Of a stretch of 64,000 nucleotides of DNA, positions 28,768-37,191 are shown piece by piece. Source of the stretch: Ornithinimicrobium avium (GTDB taxonomy: Bacteria; Actinomycetota; Actinomycetes; Actinomycetales; Dermatophilaceae). Positions within the stretch are counted from its first letter, which is position 1. Each line of letters opens with the position of its first letter. Under the pieces are notes generated by a model. The model did not search any database. It saw only the letters and a list, made by a program, of their open reading frames with translations, and was not told the DNA's origin. Made by a program: the position numbers and the translations under genes. The stretch covers positions 248,001 through 312,000 of the forward strand of contig NZ_CP031229.1 in the NCBI RefSeq assembly GCF_003351765.1, given 5' to 3'.

Positions 28768-29717
28768 GAGCACCGCTGCCCCTCGCGCAGGGTGGCCAGG
28801 TTGGTGCGCATGATGTCGAAATAGTCCGCGTCCGAGCCGGCGCTGCTCAGGCCGTCGGCCGGGTCGAGAGTCAGGACCTGGGCGCCGGTCTCCTCGGCCA
28901 CGGTCTCGGCGATCGCGCGCGGGAGAAGGGGCTCGGCATAGATGGTGCTCACCCCGAGCCGGTCGACCAGGGCCGCGACCTCGGCCAGGCGGGCCGGAGA
29001 CGGCTCGGACTCGGGGGAGAGGCCGGTGATGCCGGTCATGTGCAGGTCGTAGCGGGCACCGAGGTAGCCGAACGCGTCGTGGGTGGTGACCACCTCGCGC
29101 ACCTCGCAGCTGGCCAGGCCGGCCGCGAGCTCGCCGTCCAGGGCGTCGAGGTCCTCGACCAGGGCCGCCGCGTCGGCGGCGTAGGCCTGCGCGTGCTGCG
29201 GGTCGAGCTCGGCCAGGCGCTCGCCGAGGGCAGTGGCGACCGCGCCGTAGCGCTGCGGGTCGAGCCAGAAGTGGGGGTCGAGCGGGCCGTGGTCGTGGTC
29301 GTCGTGCCCGCTCGCCGCCGTCCCGTGCTCGTCCGAGCTCTCCCCGAGGGGGAGCAGGTCGGCGGCGGGTGCGACGTCGAAGCTGTGGTCGGCCGCCTGG
29401 TGGCCCACCGCGTCGTCGACGGCGGGCTGCATACCCGACTCGTAGACCACGAGATCCGCCGAGCCGAGCGACCCGACCGAGCGGGGGCTGAGCTCGACCT
29501 CGTGCGGCTCGACCCCGGGGGCGGTCAGCGTGTCGACCGTCGCCCGGTCACCCGCGACGCGTTCCAGGAGGTACTCGAGGGGGTAGAAGCTGGCGACCAG
29601 CTGCAGGCCGGCGCCGTCTGCCGCGGTGCCGCCGGTGGCGTCACCGGTCCCCTCGCCGCAGCCCGCCAGGGCGAGGACGAGCGGGGCGAGCAGGAAGGGG
29701 CGCAGGCGTGCGGGCAT
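28764..29717 (-). CDS. znuA: zinc-binding lipoprotein of ABC transporter
   Basis: Extracytoplasmic substrate-binding lipoprotein for zinc. The 317-residue precursor has a short signal peptide with lipobox LALAGC (Cys ~20), the cluster-9 fold (EVELSPRS, DPHFWLDPQ, THDAFGYLGARYDL, TIYAEPLL) and a His/Asp-rich loop EHGTAASGHDDHDHG typical of zinc rather than manganese binders. The site at 29739-29753 in its promoter fits repression by Zur at high zinc. Confidence 0.93.
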   Translation of the reverse strand: MPARLRPFLLAPLVLALAGCGEGTGDATGGTAADGAGLQLVASFYPLEYLLERVAGDRATVDTLTAPGVEPHEVELSPRSVGSLGSADLVVYESGMQPAVDDAVGHQAADHSFDVAPAADLLPLGESSDEHGTAASGHDDHDHGPLDPHFWLDPQRYGAVATALGERLAELDPQHAQAYAADAAALVEDLDALDGELAAGLASCEVREVVTTHDAFGYLGARYDLHMTGITGLSPESEPSPARLAEVAALVDRLGVSTIYAEPLLPRAIAETVAEETGAQVLTLDPADGLSSAGSDADYFDIMRTNLATLREGQRCS

Positions 29718-29738
29718 GGCCCCCAGTGTCCACGGAAA

Positions 29739-29753
29739 TGAGAATGATTGTCA
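29739..29753 (-). promoter_or_regulatory. Zur-box-like operator upstream of znuA
   Basis: TGAGAATGATTGTCA fits the palindromic pattern TGANAATNATTNTCA reported for actinobacterial Zur (and related Fur-family) boxes. It sits 22 nt upstream of the znuA start, where it would overlap the promoter of the znuACB-zur operon. The divergent side is the 3' end of the DUF6703-like gene, which points the same way, so znuA is the only likely target. Confidence 0.8.
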
Positions 29754-29761
29754 ATACGAGT

Positions 29762-30091
29762 TCAGGCGCGCGGCACCAGCTGGGTCACGGCGACGGCCAC
29801 GAAGAGGAGCAGCACCGCCAGGCGCATGACCCGGTCCACGGTGCTCAGCCGCGGCCAGGACAGGTAGAGGAGCCAGAGGATGAACGCCAGGGCCACCCCG
29901 ACCAGCACCCAGCCGACCACACCACCGAGGAACCCACCACCGACCATGAGCAGCAGGAGCACCAGGAAGGGCAGCCAGACGGGAAGCCGCGCGAGCAGCT
30001 CGAGGGCAGGCAGGGAAGCCTGCTCGACCCGGCGTCGCGTGGGACCGGGACCGGCGGAGGAGGCGGGCTCGGAGGAGGGCGCGGTAGACAC
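29762..30091 (-). CDS. small membrane protein, DUF6703-like
   Basis: A 109-residue protein: a Ser/Pro-rich N-terminus (~35 residues), then two or three hydrophobic helices (LPVWLPFLVLLLLMVGGGFLG, VVGWVLVGVALAFILWLLYLSW, VMRLAVLLLFVAVAVTQLV). It resembles small actinobacterial membrane proteins often found beside glyS; the family name is tentative and the function unknown. GTG 30091 lies 7 nt from a TACGCT box and has no ribosome site. It is divergent from glyS; the two promoters share 45 nt. Confidence 0.72.
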   Translation of the reverse strand: MSTAPSSEPASSAGPGPTRRRVEQASLPALELLARLPVWLPFLVLLLLMVGGGFLGGVVGWVLVGVALAFILWLLYLSWPRLSTVDRVMRLAVLLLFVAVAVTQLVPRA

Positions 30092-30148
30092 GTCGCCAAG
30101 CGTAGTCCGTGGGTGGGACGCCCCTGGCGCACCCTTAGACTGACCCCC

Positions 30149-31549
30149 ATGGCCAAGACCTCTACCGTCGACCTCGTCGTGTCCCTCGCCAAGCGTCGGG
30201 GCTTCGTCTTCCCCAGCGGGGAGATCTACGGGGGCACGAGGTCGGCCTGGGACTACGGGCCGCTCGGCGTGGCGCTCAAGGAGAACATCAAGCGCCAGTG
30301 GTGGCGCTCGGTGGTCCAGATGCGCGACGACGTCGTAGGCCTGGACTCCTCGATCATCCTGCCGCGGCAGGTGTGGGTCGCCTCGGGTCACGTCGGCGCG
30401 TTCTCCGACCCGCTGACCGAGTGCCAGTCCTGCCACAAGCGCTTCCGCGCCGACCACCTCCAGGAGGGCGTCGCCGACAAGCTGGCCAGGAAGGGCAAGC
30501 CGGTCGACCCCGACGACGTCCCGCTGGCCGACATCGCCTGCCCCAACTGCGGCAACAAGGCCTGGACGGAGCCTCGCGAGTTCAACATGATGCTCAAGAC
30601 CTACCTCGGCGCGGTCGAGGACGAGTCGGGTCTGCACTACCTGCGCCCGGAGACGGCCCAGGGCATCTTCGTCAACTTCGCCAACGTCATGGGCGCGGCG
30701 CGCAAGAAGCCGCCCTTCGGCATCGCCCAGGTGGGCAAGAGCTTCCGCAACGAGATCACGCCCGGCAACTTCATCTTCCGCACCCGTGAGTTCGAGCAGA
30801 TGGAGATGGAGTTCTTCGTCAAGCCCGGCGAGGACGAGGAGTGGCTCGAGTACTGGCTGGCCGAGCGGACCCGGTGGTACACCGACCTGGGCATCGCGCC
30901 GGAGAACCTGCGCCACTTCGAGCACCCGAAGGAGAAGCTCTCCCACTACTCCAAGCGGACCGTCGACATCGAGTACCGCTTCAACTTCACCGGCAGCGAG
31001 TGGGGAGAGCTGGAGGGCGTGGCCAACCGCACCGACTTCGACCTCTCCACGCACGCCGAGCACTCAGGGGCGGACCTGACCTTCTTCGACCAGACGACGG
31101 GGGAGCGCTACACCCCCTACGTCATCGAGCCGGCGGCCGGCCTGTCGCGGTCGCTGATGACCTTCCTCGTGGAGGCCTACACCGAGGACGAGGCGCCCAA
31201 CACCAAGGGCGGCGTCGACAAGCGCACGGTGCTGCGCCTCGACCCGCGGCTGGCGCCGATGAAGGTCGCGGTGCTGCCGCTGTCCCGCAACGCCGACCTC
31301 TCGCCCAAGGCGCGCGACCTGGCTGCCGCCCTGCGGCAGCACTGGATGGTCGACTTCGACGACGCGGGTGCCATCGGGCGTCGCTACCGGCGGCAGGACG
31401 AGATCGGCACGCCGTTCTGCGTCACCGTCGACTTCGACACCCTGGAGGACCAGGCGGTCACGATCCGCGAGCGCGACACGATGAGCCAGGAGCGTGTCGC
31501 CCTGGACCAGGTCGAGGGCTACCTGGCGCAGCGTCTCGTCGGCTGCTGA
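30149..31549 (+). CDS. glyS: glycine--tRNA ligase
   Basis: Charges tRNA-Gly; homodimeric alpha2 type found in actinobacteria. The 466-residue protein has RRGFVFPSGEIYGGTRSAWDYGPLGVALKENIK, the class II motif 2 region (GKSFRNEITPGNFIFRTREFEQMEMEFF), the zinc-like pairs CQSCHKRF and CPNCGNKAWTEPREFNMM, and a C-terminal anticodon domain (VAVLPLSRNADLSPKA). A TAGACT box 7 nt before ATG 30149 marks a leaderless start. Confidence 0.96.
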   Translation: MAKTSTVDLVVSLAKRRGFVFPSGEIYGGTRSAWDYGPLGVALKENIKRQWWRSVVQMRDDVVGLDSSIILPRQVWVASGHVGAFSDPLTECQSCHKRFRADHLQEGVADKLARKGKPVDPDDVPLADIACPNCGNKAWTEPREFNMMLKTYLGAVEDESGLHYLRPETAQGIFVNFANVMGAARKKPPFGIAQVGKSFRNEITPGNFIFRTREFEQMEMEFFVKPGEDEEWLEYWLAERTRWYTDLGIAPENLRHFEHPKEKLSHYSKRTVDIEYRFNFTGSEWGELEGVANRTDFDLSTHAEHSGADLTFFDQTTGERYTPYVIEPAAGLSRSLMTFLVEAYTEDEAPNTKGGVDKRTVLRLDPRLAPMKVAVLPLSRNADLSPKARDLAAALRQHWMVDFDDAGAIGRRYRRQDEIGTPFCVTVDFDTLEDQAVTIRERDTMSQERVALDQVEGYLAQRLVGC

Positions 31550-31597
31550 GGCCGACGCCCGCCACCGGGGATGACGCGCGTCAGCGGATGAGCCATG

Positions 31598-32920
31598 TCA
31601 CGGCGCCATGTCCATCAGCCCGAGGGTGGTCGGGAGCCACTCGGAGAGCGCCGGCACGAAGGCCACGACGAACAGGGCGACGACCAGCGCCCAGAAGAAC
31701 GGCCACAGCCTGGAGATGAGGCCCTCCAGCCGGACGTCCCCGACGCGGGCCGCGACGAAGAGGTTGTTGCCGATCGGGGGAGAGATGTTGCCCAGGCACA
31801 TGTTGAACACCATCATCGCGCCGAAGTGGATCGGGCTGATACCCAGCTCGGTGACCACCGGCAGGAAGATCGGGGTGAAGATCAGGATGGCCGGCGTCGG
31901 GTCCATCACCGTCCCGGCGAGGAGCAGGACGACCATGATGATCAGGACGATGATCACCTTGCTGTCGGTGAGCCCGAGCATCGACTCCGCGACCATCCCT
32001 GGGAGCCGGGCGAAGGAGAGCACCCAGCCCAGGACGCCCGACATCCCGATCAGCAGCATGATGATGCCGGTGACCTTGGAGGCCTCCAGCAGCACGCTGG
32101 GCAGGGAGCTGACGGGCAGCGTGCGCTGCGCGAGGCCCAGCGCCAGGCAGTAGAGCACGGCGATGACGGCCGACTCCGTCGCGGTGAACAGGCCCGCGAG
32201 GATGCCGCCGATGACCACGACGATCATGAGCAGCGCGGGCAGGGCGCGCAGGAAGACGATGATCGCCTGGCCGACGGTCGGGCGCTCGCCGGTGCCCTTG
32301 AGCTCCGGGTGCTTGCGGGCGTAGAGCGCCACCATGACGATGCAGACCAGTGCCCACAGCAGGCCCGGCCCGACGCCCGCCATGAACAGCGCGGCGATCG
32401 AGCTGCCCGACACCAGCGAGTAGACGATGAAGGTGTTGCTGGGCGGCAGCAGCATCCCGGCCGGGGAGGACACCGCGTTGATCATCGCGGAGAACTTCGG
32501 GTCGTAGCCGGCCTGGCGCATCGGCGGGTTGAGGACGGTGCCGACCGCGGCGGCGGCCGCGACAGAGGCGCCGGAGACGGTACCGAACATGGCGTTGGCC
32601 ACGACGGTCGTCTGCGCGAGCGAGGCCGGTAGCCGGCCGGAGACCACGAGGGCCAGGTCGATGAGCCGTTGGGCTATCCCTCCTGTGTTCATCAGGCCTC
32701 CGGCGAGGATGAAGAACGGTATCGCCAGCAGCGGGAAGGAGTTGCTGCCGGCCAGGATCCGCTGCGCCGAGGTCAGCGCTGCCCCGTCCCAGCTGAGGAG
32801 GATGACGATGGCGAGGGCCGAGGGCAGGCCCATCGCGTAGGCGACGGGCAGCCCGATCGCGATGAAGAGGGCGATGCCGCCGATGAGGACGATCGTGGCG
32901 ATGAGGACCTGGGTGTCCAT
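31598..32920 (-). CDS. dctM: TRAP transporter large permease DctM
   Basis: Large membrane subunit of a sodium-driven TRAP importer for an organic acid. The 440-residue protein has about 12 hydrophobic segments and TRAP-M family blocks: GLPVAYAMGLPS, AGSNSFPLLAIPFFILAGGLM, GTVSGASVAAAAAVGTVLNPPM, GYDPKFSAMINAVSSPAGMLLPPSN, and FGAMMVFNMCLGNISPPIGNNLFVA. It begins 1 nt after the dctQ stop. Substrate cannot be predicted; the family includes C4-dicarboxylate, sialate and other carboxylates. Confidence 0.93.
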   Translation of the reverse strand: MDTQVLIATIVLIGGIALFIAIGLPVAYAMGLPSALAIVILLSWDGAALTSAQRILAGSNSFPLLAIPFFILAGGLMNTGGIAQRLIDLALVVSGRLPASLAQTTVVANAMFGTVSGASVAAAAAVGTVLNPPMRQAGYDPKFSAMINAVSSPAGMLLPPSNTFIVYSLVSGSSIAALFMAGVGPGLLWALVCIVMVALYARKHPELKGTGERPTVGQAIIVFLRALPALLMIVVVIGGILAGLFTATESAVIAVLYCLALGLAQRTLPVSSLPSVLLEASKVTGIIMLLIGMSGVLGWVLSFARLPGMVAESMLGLTDSKVIIVLIIMVVLLLAGTVMDPTPAILIFTPIFLPVVTELGISPIHFGAMMVFNMCLGNISPPIGNNLFVAARVGDVRLEGLISRLWPFFWALVVALFVVAFVPALSEWLPTTLGLMDMAP

Positions 32921-32921
32921 G

Positions 32922-33509
32922 TCAGATCGCCTCCGCGTTCTCGTCGAACTCCGGCGTGGCCGACTCCGCGCCGGAGAGGATACCGATCACGTGGTAGACG
33001 GAGTAGAAGAGGATGAGCACCCCGGCCACCGGCATCACCAGGTAGACCTGGCCGACCGTGATCGGCAGCGTCGACAGGTGCTGGTTCCAGGCGTTCAGCG
33101 CGATCCTCCAGCCGCCCCAGACGAAGGTGAAGGCGGTGAAGAAGATGACGATCGCCTCGATCAGCAGGCCCATGACCAGCTGCCCGCGCGCCGGCAACTT
33201 CTCGACCAGCATCTCGACCGCGATGTGCCCGCGCTCGGAGAAGACGTAGGCCGCGGCGACGAGCGCCAGGACGACGAAGGTGTAGCGGGCCGCCTCCTCG
33301 GTCCACGGCGCCGAGAAGTTGAGGACCTCGCGGGTGAAGACCTGCCAGGAGACGATGAGGACCAGCGCCGTGAAGACCACGATGCACAGCGCGGCGAGGA
33401 CCAGGTCCACGACGCGGCGCACGGCGCGCAGCGCGGACATGAGCGGGCCCCAGCGCACGGGTCCCTCGGGTGGGGCGTCCTCGCCCTTCGGTGGTGGTTC
33501 GGTGCTCAT
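32922..33509 (-). CDS. dctQ: TRAP transporter small permease DctQ
   Basis: Small four-helix membrane subunit, 195 residues. After a polar Pro-rich leader come hydrophobic segments near residues 33-55, 68-90, 108-133 and 146-172, with the DctQ signature WTEEAARYTFVVLALVAAAYVFSERGHIAVEM. It lies between dctP and dctM and shares the operon. The ATG follows GAGGAAC. A 10-bp stem-loop separates it from dctP. Confidence 0.92.
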   Translation of the reverse strand: MSTEPPPKGEDAPPEGPVRWGPLMSALRAVRRVVDLVLAALCIVVFTALVLIVSWQVFTREVLNFSAPWTEEAARYTFVVLALVAAAYVFSERGHIAVEMLVEKLPARGQLVMGLLIEAIVIFFTAFTFVWGGWRIALNAWNQHLSTLPITVGQVYLVMPVAGVLILFYSVYHVIGILSGAESATPEFDENAEAI

Positions 33510-33595
33510 CGTTCCTCCTGGCCGCCCTTGGTGGGGAGCCGTGATGTCGGGGTGTGGCGTGGGGGGCGAGTGGTGCGTGCCTCGGGATATGGCTA

Positions 33596-33631
33596 GGGGG
33601 CGCCGTGCGACATCAGCCGTCCGGCGCCCCC
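33596..33631 (-). terminator. 10-bp stem-loop between dctP and dctQ
   Basis: GGGGGCGCCG (33596-33605) and CGGCGCCCCC (33622-33631) are exact complements around a 16-nt loop. In the direction of transcription it follows the binding-protein gene by 26 nt. Such intra-operon hairpins often protect or terminate the first message so that binding protein exceeds permease; that role is inferred. Confidence 0.6.
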
Positions 33632-33656
33632 ATGCGTTGCGTTGGTGAGCTGGAGA

Positions 33657-34676
33657 CTACTCTCCGGCCGCCTTGATGCCGTCGTACAGCGCGCGCTGCG
33701 TGTCCGTGGTGACGAACTCCTCGATCATCGGGGAGAGGGCGTCGGCGAAGGCGCCGGCGTCGACCTCGGTGAACGTCGCGCCGCCGGACTCGGCGTCGGT
33801 GATGGCCTTCTCGGTGGCTTCGTTCCACAGCTCGGTGTGGTACTTCCAGGTGTTCTGCCAGGCCTCGTCGAAGGCGGCGCGGTCCTCCTGCGACATCGCG
33901 TCGAGCACCGGGGTGCTGGCGATCAGGAAGTCCGCGCCGATGAGGTGACGGGTGTAGGAGAAGTAGGGCGCGACCTCGAAGTGCTTCTGGGTGAAGTAGG
34001 AGACCTCGTTGTTCTCGGCGCCGTCGATGACGCCGGACTGCAGGCCGGTGTAGACCTCGCCGAAGGCCATCGGCGTGGCGGAGGCGCCGAGCGCCTTCAT
34101 CATCGAGATGAAGACCGGGCTCTCCTGCACCCGGATCTTCAGGCCCTGCATGTCCGCGGGGGTCTGGACGGGGCCGTCCTTGGTGTAGAAGCTGCGCGCA
34201 CCCTGGGTGATGCCACCGACGACGCTGAAGTTCTGGGAGTCCTCGAGGCTGGCGTAGACGTCGCCGACGACGTCCGCGTCGTTGATGATGCTCATCTGGG
34301 AGTCGACGGAGTCGAAGACCGTCGGGAGGCTGAACACGACGAAGTCGTCGTTGAGGTTCTCCAGCTGCGGCGCGGACACGATCGACAGGTCGACGCTGCC
34401 GTCGCTGACCAGCTGGATGGTCTCGTCCTGGGCGCCCAGCGTGGCGTTCGGGTAGACCTCGATGTCCCAGCGGCCGTCCGTGGCCTCGTTGAGGTCCTCC
34501 CCGAAGGCCTCCAGGGCGATGTAGGAGGGGTGGTCCTCGGTCTGGTTGAGGGCCAGCTTCATGGTCTTGCCGTCACCCCCGGCGCCGGCTCCGTCACCCG
34601 AACCGCCGCAGGCGGCGAGAGTGAGGGCCGCAGCAGTGGCGATACCGGTGAGTGCGAGTCGGGACGTGGTCCGCAT
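33657..34676 (-). CDS. dctP: TRAP transporter substrate-binding lipoprotein DctP
   Basis: Solute-binding protein, 339 residues. The signal peptide ends in the lipobox LTLAACGGSG. The DctP fold is clear: MKLALNQTEDHPSYIALEAFGEDL, ATDGRWDIEVYPNATLGAQDE, LQSGVIDGAENNEVSY (with the Arg-containing KIRVQESPVF helix) and the TRHLIGAD strand. KIRVQ supplies the arginine that normally salt-bridges the substrate carboxylate. ATG 34676 follows AAGGAG. First gene of dctPQM. Confidence 0.92.
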   Translation of the reverse strand: MRTTSRLALTGIATAAALTLAACGGSGDGAGAGGDGKTMKLALNQTEDHPSYIALEAFGEDLNEATDGRWDIEVYPNATLGAQDETIQLVSDGSVDLSIVSAPQLENLNDDFVVFSLPTVFDSVDSQMSIINDADVVGDVYASLEDSQNFSVVGGITQGARSFYTKDGPVQTPADMQGLKIRVQESPVFISMMKALGASATPMAFGEVYTGLQSGVIDGAENNEVSYFTQKHFEVAPYFSYTRHLIGADFLIASTPVLDAMSQEDRAAFDEAWQNTWKYHTELWNEATEKAITDAESGGATFTEVDAGAFADALSPMIEEFVTTDTQRALYDGIKAAGE

Positions 34677-34814
34677 GGGTTCTCCTTCGAGCACGGGGAC
34701 GGGAGGGTGGGGCTCCGTCTGCGTGCCATTCAATCGGCGGGCCACCGGGCATGCCAACAGTTGCCGTTCGTTGCCTCGCCGTCGCACGGCGCGCGTCGCG
34801 TCCTGTCGCGGGAC

Positions 34815-36440
34815 TCAGTGCCGGGCGAGGATCGCGGCGGTGTCGGTGCCGCGGGGCAGCACGCCGTACAGGTGGCTGCCGGCCGGGCCCAGGCGGGAGG
34901 CGACGAACGCGTCGGCCACCGCGGCGGGCGAGAGACGCACCAGCAACGAGGCCTGCAGCGCGAGGGCCAGCGCCTCGACCAACCGGCGCGCCTCGGCCGC
35001 CGCCTCGTGCGGGGGCGCCGACGTCAGCCTGGCGGCCAGCTCGCCGGTGCGGCGCAGGTGCTCGTCGAGCAGGCGGTGCCCGCCCTGCGCCCGGCCCACC
35101 TCGGCCTCGAACGCCTTGAGCGCCCGCGGCTCCCGGGCCAGCGTGCGCAGGACGTCGAGCGCGATGACGTTGCCCGAGCCCTCCCAGATCGCCATCACCG
35201 GCTGCTCCCGGTAGCGCATGGCCAGCGGGAACTCCTCGACGTAGCCGTTGCCACCGAGGCACTCCATCGCCTCGTAGGCGTGGCCGGGCCCGCGCTTGCA
35301 CACCCAGTACTTGGCGACGGCGGTCGCGAGCCGGCGCAGGGCCACGTCGTCCTCGTGGTCCTGGTCGGCGTCGTGGGCACGCGCCAGCATCAGCGCCGTG
35401 GTGGTGGCCGCCTCCGACTCCAGCGCGAGGTCGGCCAGGACGCCGGTCATCGCGGGCTGGTCGACCAGCGTGGCGCCGAAGGCCGACCGGTGGCGGGCGT
35501 GCCACAGCGCCTCGGCGACGGACTGCCGCATACCGGCCGCGGTGCCGAGCACGCAGTCCAGACGGGTGCGGGCGACCATCTCGATGATCGCCCGCACCCC
35601 GCGACCGGGCTCGCCGAGGAGGTGGCCGACCGTGTCCTCGAGCTCGATCTCCGCCGAGGCGTTGGAGCGGTTGCCCAGCTTGTCCTTGAGGCGCTGGATC
35701 CGGAAGGTGTTGCGGGTGCCGTCCTGCAGCGCGCGGGGGACCAGGAAGCAGCTCAGCCCCTCGGGCGCCTGCGCGAGCACGAGGAAGGCGTCGGACATGG
35801 GAGCGCTGCAGAACCACTTGTGACCGGTCAGCCGGTGGGTGCCGTCCCCGGCGTCGACCGCACGGGTCGTGTTGGCGCGCACGTCCGAGCCGCCCTGCTT
35901 CTCGGTCATCGCCATCCCGAGGAGCGCCGAGCCCTTGCCGGCCCCCAGGACGGGGTCGTAGTCACGGCTGAGCACCCGTGGCAACCAGGCCTGCGCGAGG
36001 TCGGGGGAGAGCTGCAGGCTCGGCACCGCGGCGTGCGTCATCGACACGGGGCAGGCATGACCGGGCTCCACCTGCGCGAACATCATGAACGTCGAGGCGC
36101 GCGCGACCGAGGCACCGGGTCGAGGGTCGGCCCAGGCAGCCGTGTGGGCGCCGCGCGCGACGGCCTCGCCGATGATGCGGTGGTATGCCGGGTGGTAGTC
36201 CACCTCGTCGACCCTGCGGCCCCAGCGGTCGTGGGTGCGCAGCACGGGCGGGTTGCGGTGGGCCGCCGCGGCGTCGGCCTGGAGGTCGGCGCTGCCCACC
36301 AGCCGGCCGACCTCCTGCAGCTCCTCGAGCGCCCAGGAGGCGTCGTGGCGCCGGACGCCCTCCAGGAGCGGGAGGTTGGTCGCGAGCTCGTCGACGTCGA
36401 CGCGCGGCGGCGGCTGGTTGGTGACCTCGTGCGTGGCCAT
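34815..36440 (-). CDS. acyl-CoA dehydrogenase, AidB-like
   Basis: Flavoprotein of the acyl-CoA dehydrogenase superfamily, AidB branch, 541 residues (same size as AidB). Seen are GMAMTEKQGGSDVRANTT (the FAD/substrate loop), GHKWFCSAPMSDAFLVLAQA, the RIQRLKDKLGNRSNASAEIELED segment and WEGSGNVIALDVLR near the C-terminus, where AidB has its catalytic-residue substitution and DNA-binding tail. Role in alkylation defence or in fatty acid metabolism is undecided. TAGCGT lies 7 nt before the ATG. Confidence 0.88.
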   Translation of the reverse strand: MATHEVTNQPPPRVDVDELATNLPLLEGVRRHDASWALEELQEVGRLVGSADLQADAAAAHRNPPVLRTHDRWGRRVDEVDYHPAYHRIIGEAVARGAHTAAWADPRPGASVARASTFMMFAQVEPGHACPVSMTHAAVPSLQLSPDLAQAWLPRVLSRDYDPVLGAGKGSALLGMAMTEKQGGSDVRANTTRAVDAGDGTHRLTGHKWFCSAPMSDAFLVLAQAPEGLSCFLVPRALQDGTRNTFRIQRLKDKLGNRSNASAEIELEDTVGHLLGEPGRGVRAIIEMVARTRLDCVLGTAAGMRQSVAEALWHARHRSAFGATLVDQPAMTGVLADLALESEAATTTALMLARAHDADQDHEDDVALRRLATAVAKYWVCKRGPGHAYEAMECLGGNGYVEEFPLAMRYREQPVMAIWEGSGNVIALDVLRTLAREPRALKAFEAEVGRAQGGHRLLDEHLRRTGELAARLTSAPPHEAAAEARRLVEALALALQASLLVRLSPAAVADAFVASRLGPAGSHLYGVLPRGTDTAAILARH

Positions 36441-36463
36441 GGTCCGGACGCTACCGGGCCTGA

Positions 36464-37081
36464 CTACGCGCCCACGAGCAGGCCCACGCCGATCGTCCCC
36501 ATGACCACCGCGATCACCCCGTCGAGCAGCTGCCAGGAGCGCGCCCGGGAGAAGAAGGGCGCCAGCCGGCGCGCGCCCAGCCCCAGCACCGAGAACCACA
36601 GCGCGCTGCCGGTGACGGCGCCGGCGTAGAACCACCACCGCCCTGCTTCGCCGTGGCCGTTGGCGATGGTGCCGAGCATCGTCACGTCCAGGTAGACGTG
36701 CGGGTTGAGCAGCGTCAGCGCCGCCATCGTCGCCAGCGAGGCCGCGACCGGCCCGCCGCGCGAGGAGGTGGTCGCGACGTCGAGGGCCTCGCCCGGGTGG
36801 AGCGCACGCCAGGCCGCGCTCAGGCCGTAGCCGATGACGAACAGGCCCCCGCCCCACCGGGCGAAGGACAGGAACCCCGGCCAGGCCTCCACCACCGCGC
36901 CCACGCCTACCACCGCGAGGCCGATGAGCACGGCGTCCGCCAGCGTGCAGAAGAGCACCAGAGGCAGGACCGGTGCGCGACGCAGCCCCTGGCGCAGCAG
37001 GAAGGCGTTCTGCGCGCCGATGGCCACGATGAGGCCGAGGCCGGTCAGCAGGCCCGTCAGCAGCACGGTGGAGGAGGTCAC
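36464..37081 (-). CDS. LysE/ArgO-type amino acid exporter
   Basis: A 205-residue inner-membrane exporter of basic amino acids by family. It has about six hydrophobic helices, the N-terminal GLGLIVAIGAQNAFLLRQGL motif that defines LysE/ArgO, and the LTLLNPHVYLDV loop. GTG 37081 is 7 nt from a TAGCGT box and has no ribosome site. An LysG/ArgP-type regulator, its usual neighbour, is not present; dusB is divergent. Confidence 0.9.
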   Translation of the reverse strand: MTSSTVLLTGLLTGLGLIVAIGAQNAFLLRQGLRRAPVLPLVLFCTLADAVLIGLAVVGVGAVVEAWPGFLSFARWGGGLFVIGYGLSAAWRALHPGEALDVATTSSRGGPVAASLATMAALTLLNPHVYLDVTMLGTIANGHGEAGRWWFYAGAVTGSALWFSVLGLGARRLAPFFSRARSWQLLDGVIAVVMGTIGVGLLVGA

Positions 37082-37191
37082 GCGGACGACGCTAGCGGCC
37101 GGGGCCGGGCGCGGTGCGAGGCGACCCGCCCGGGCTGCGTTAGCGGCGACGATTCGGGGCAGACGCCCGGCGGTGGGACAATCGAGCCGTC

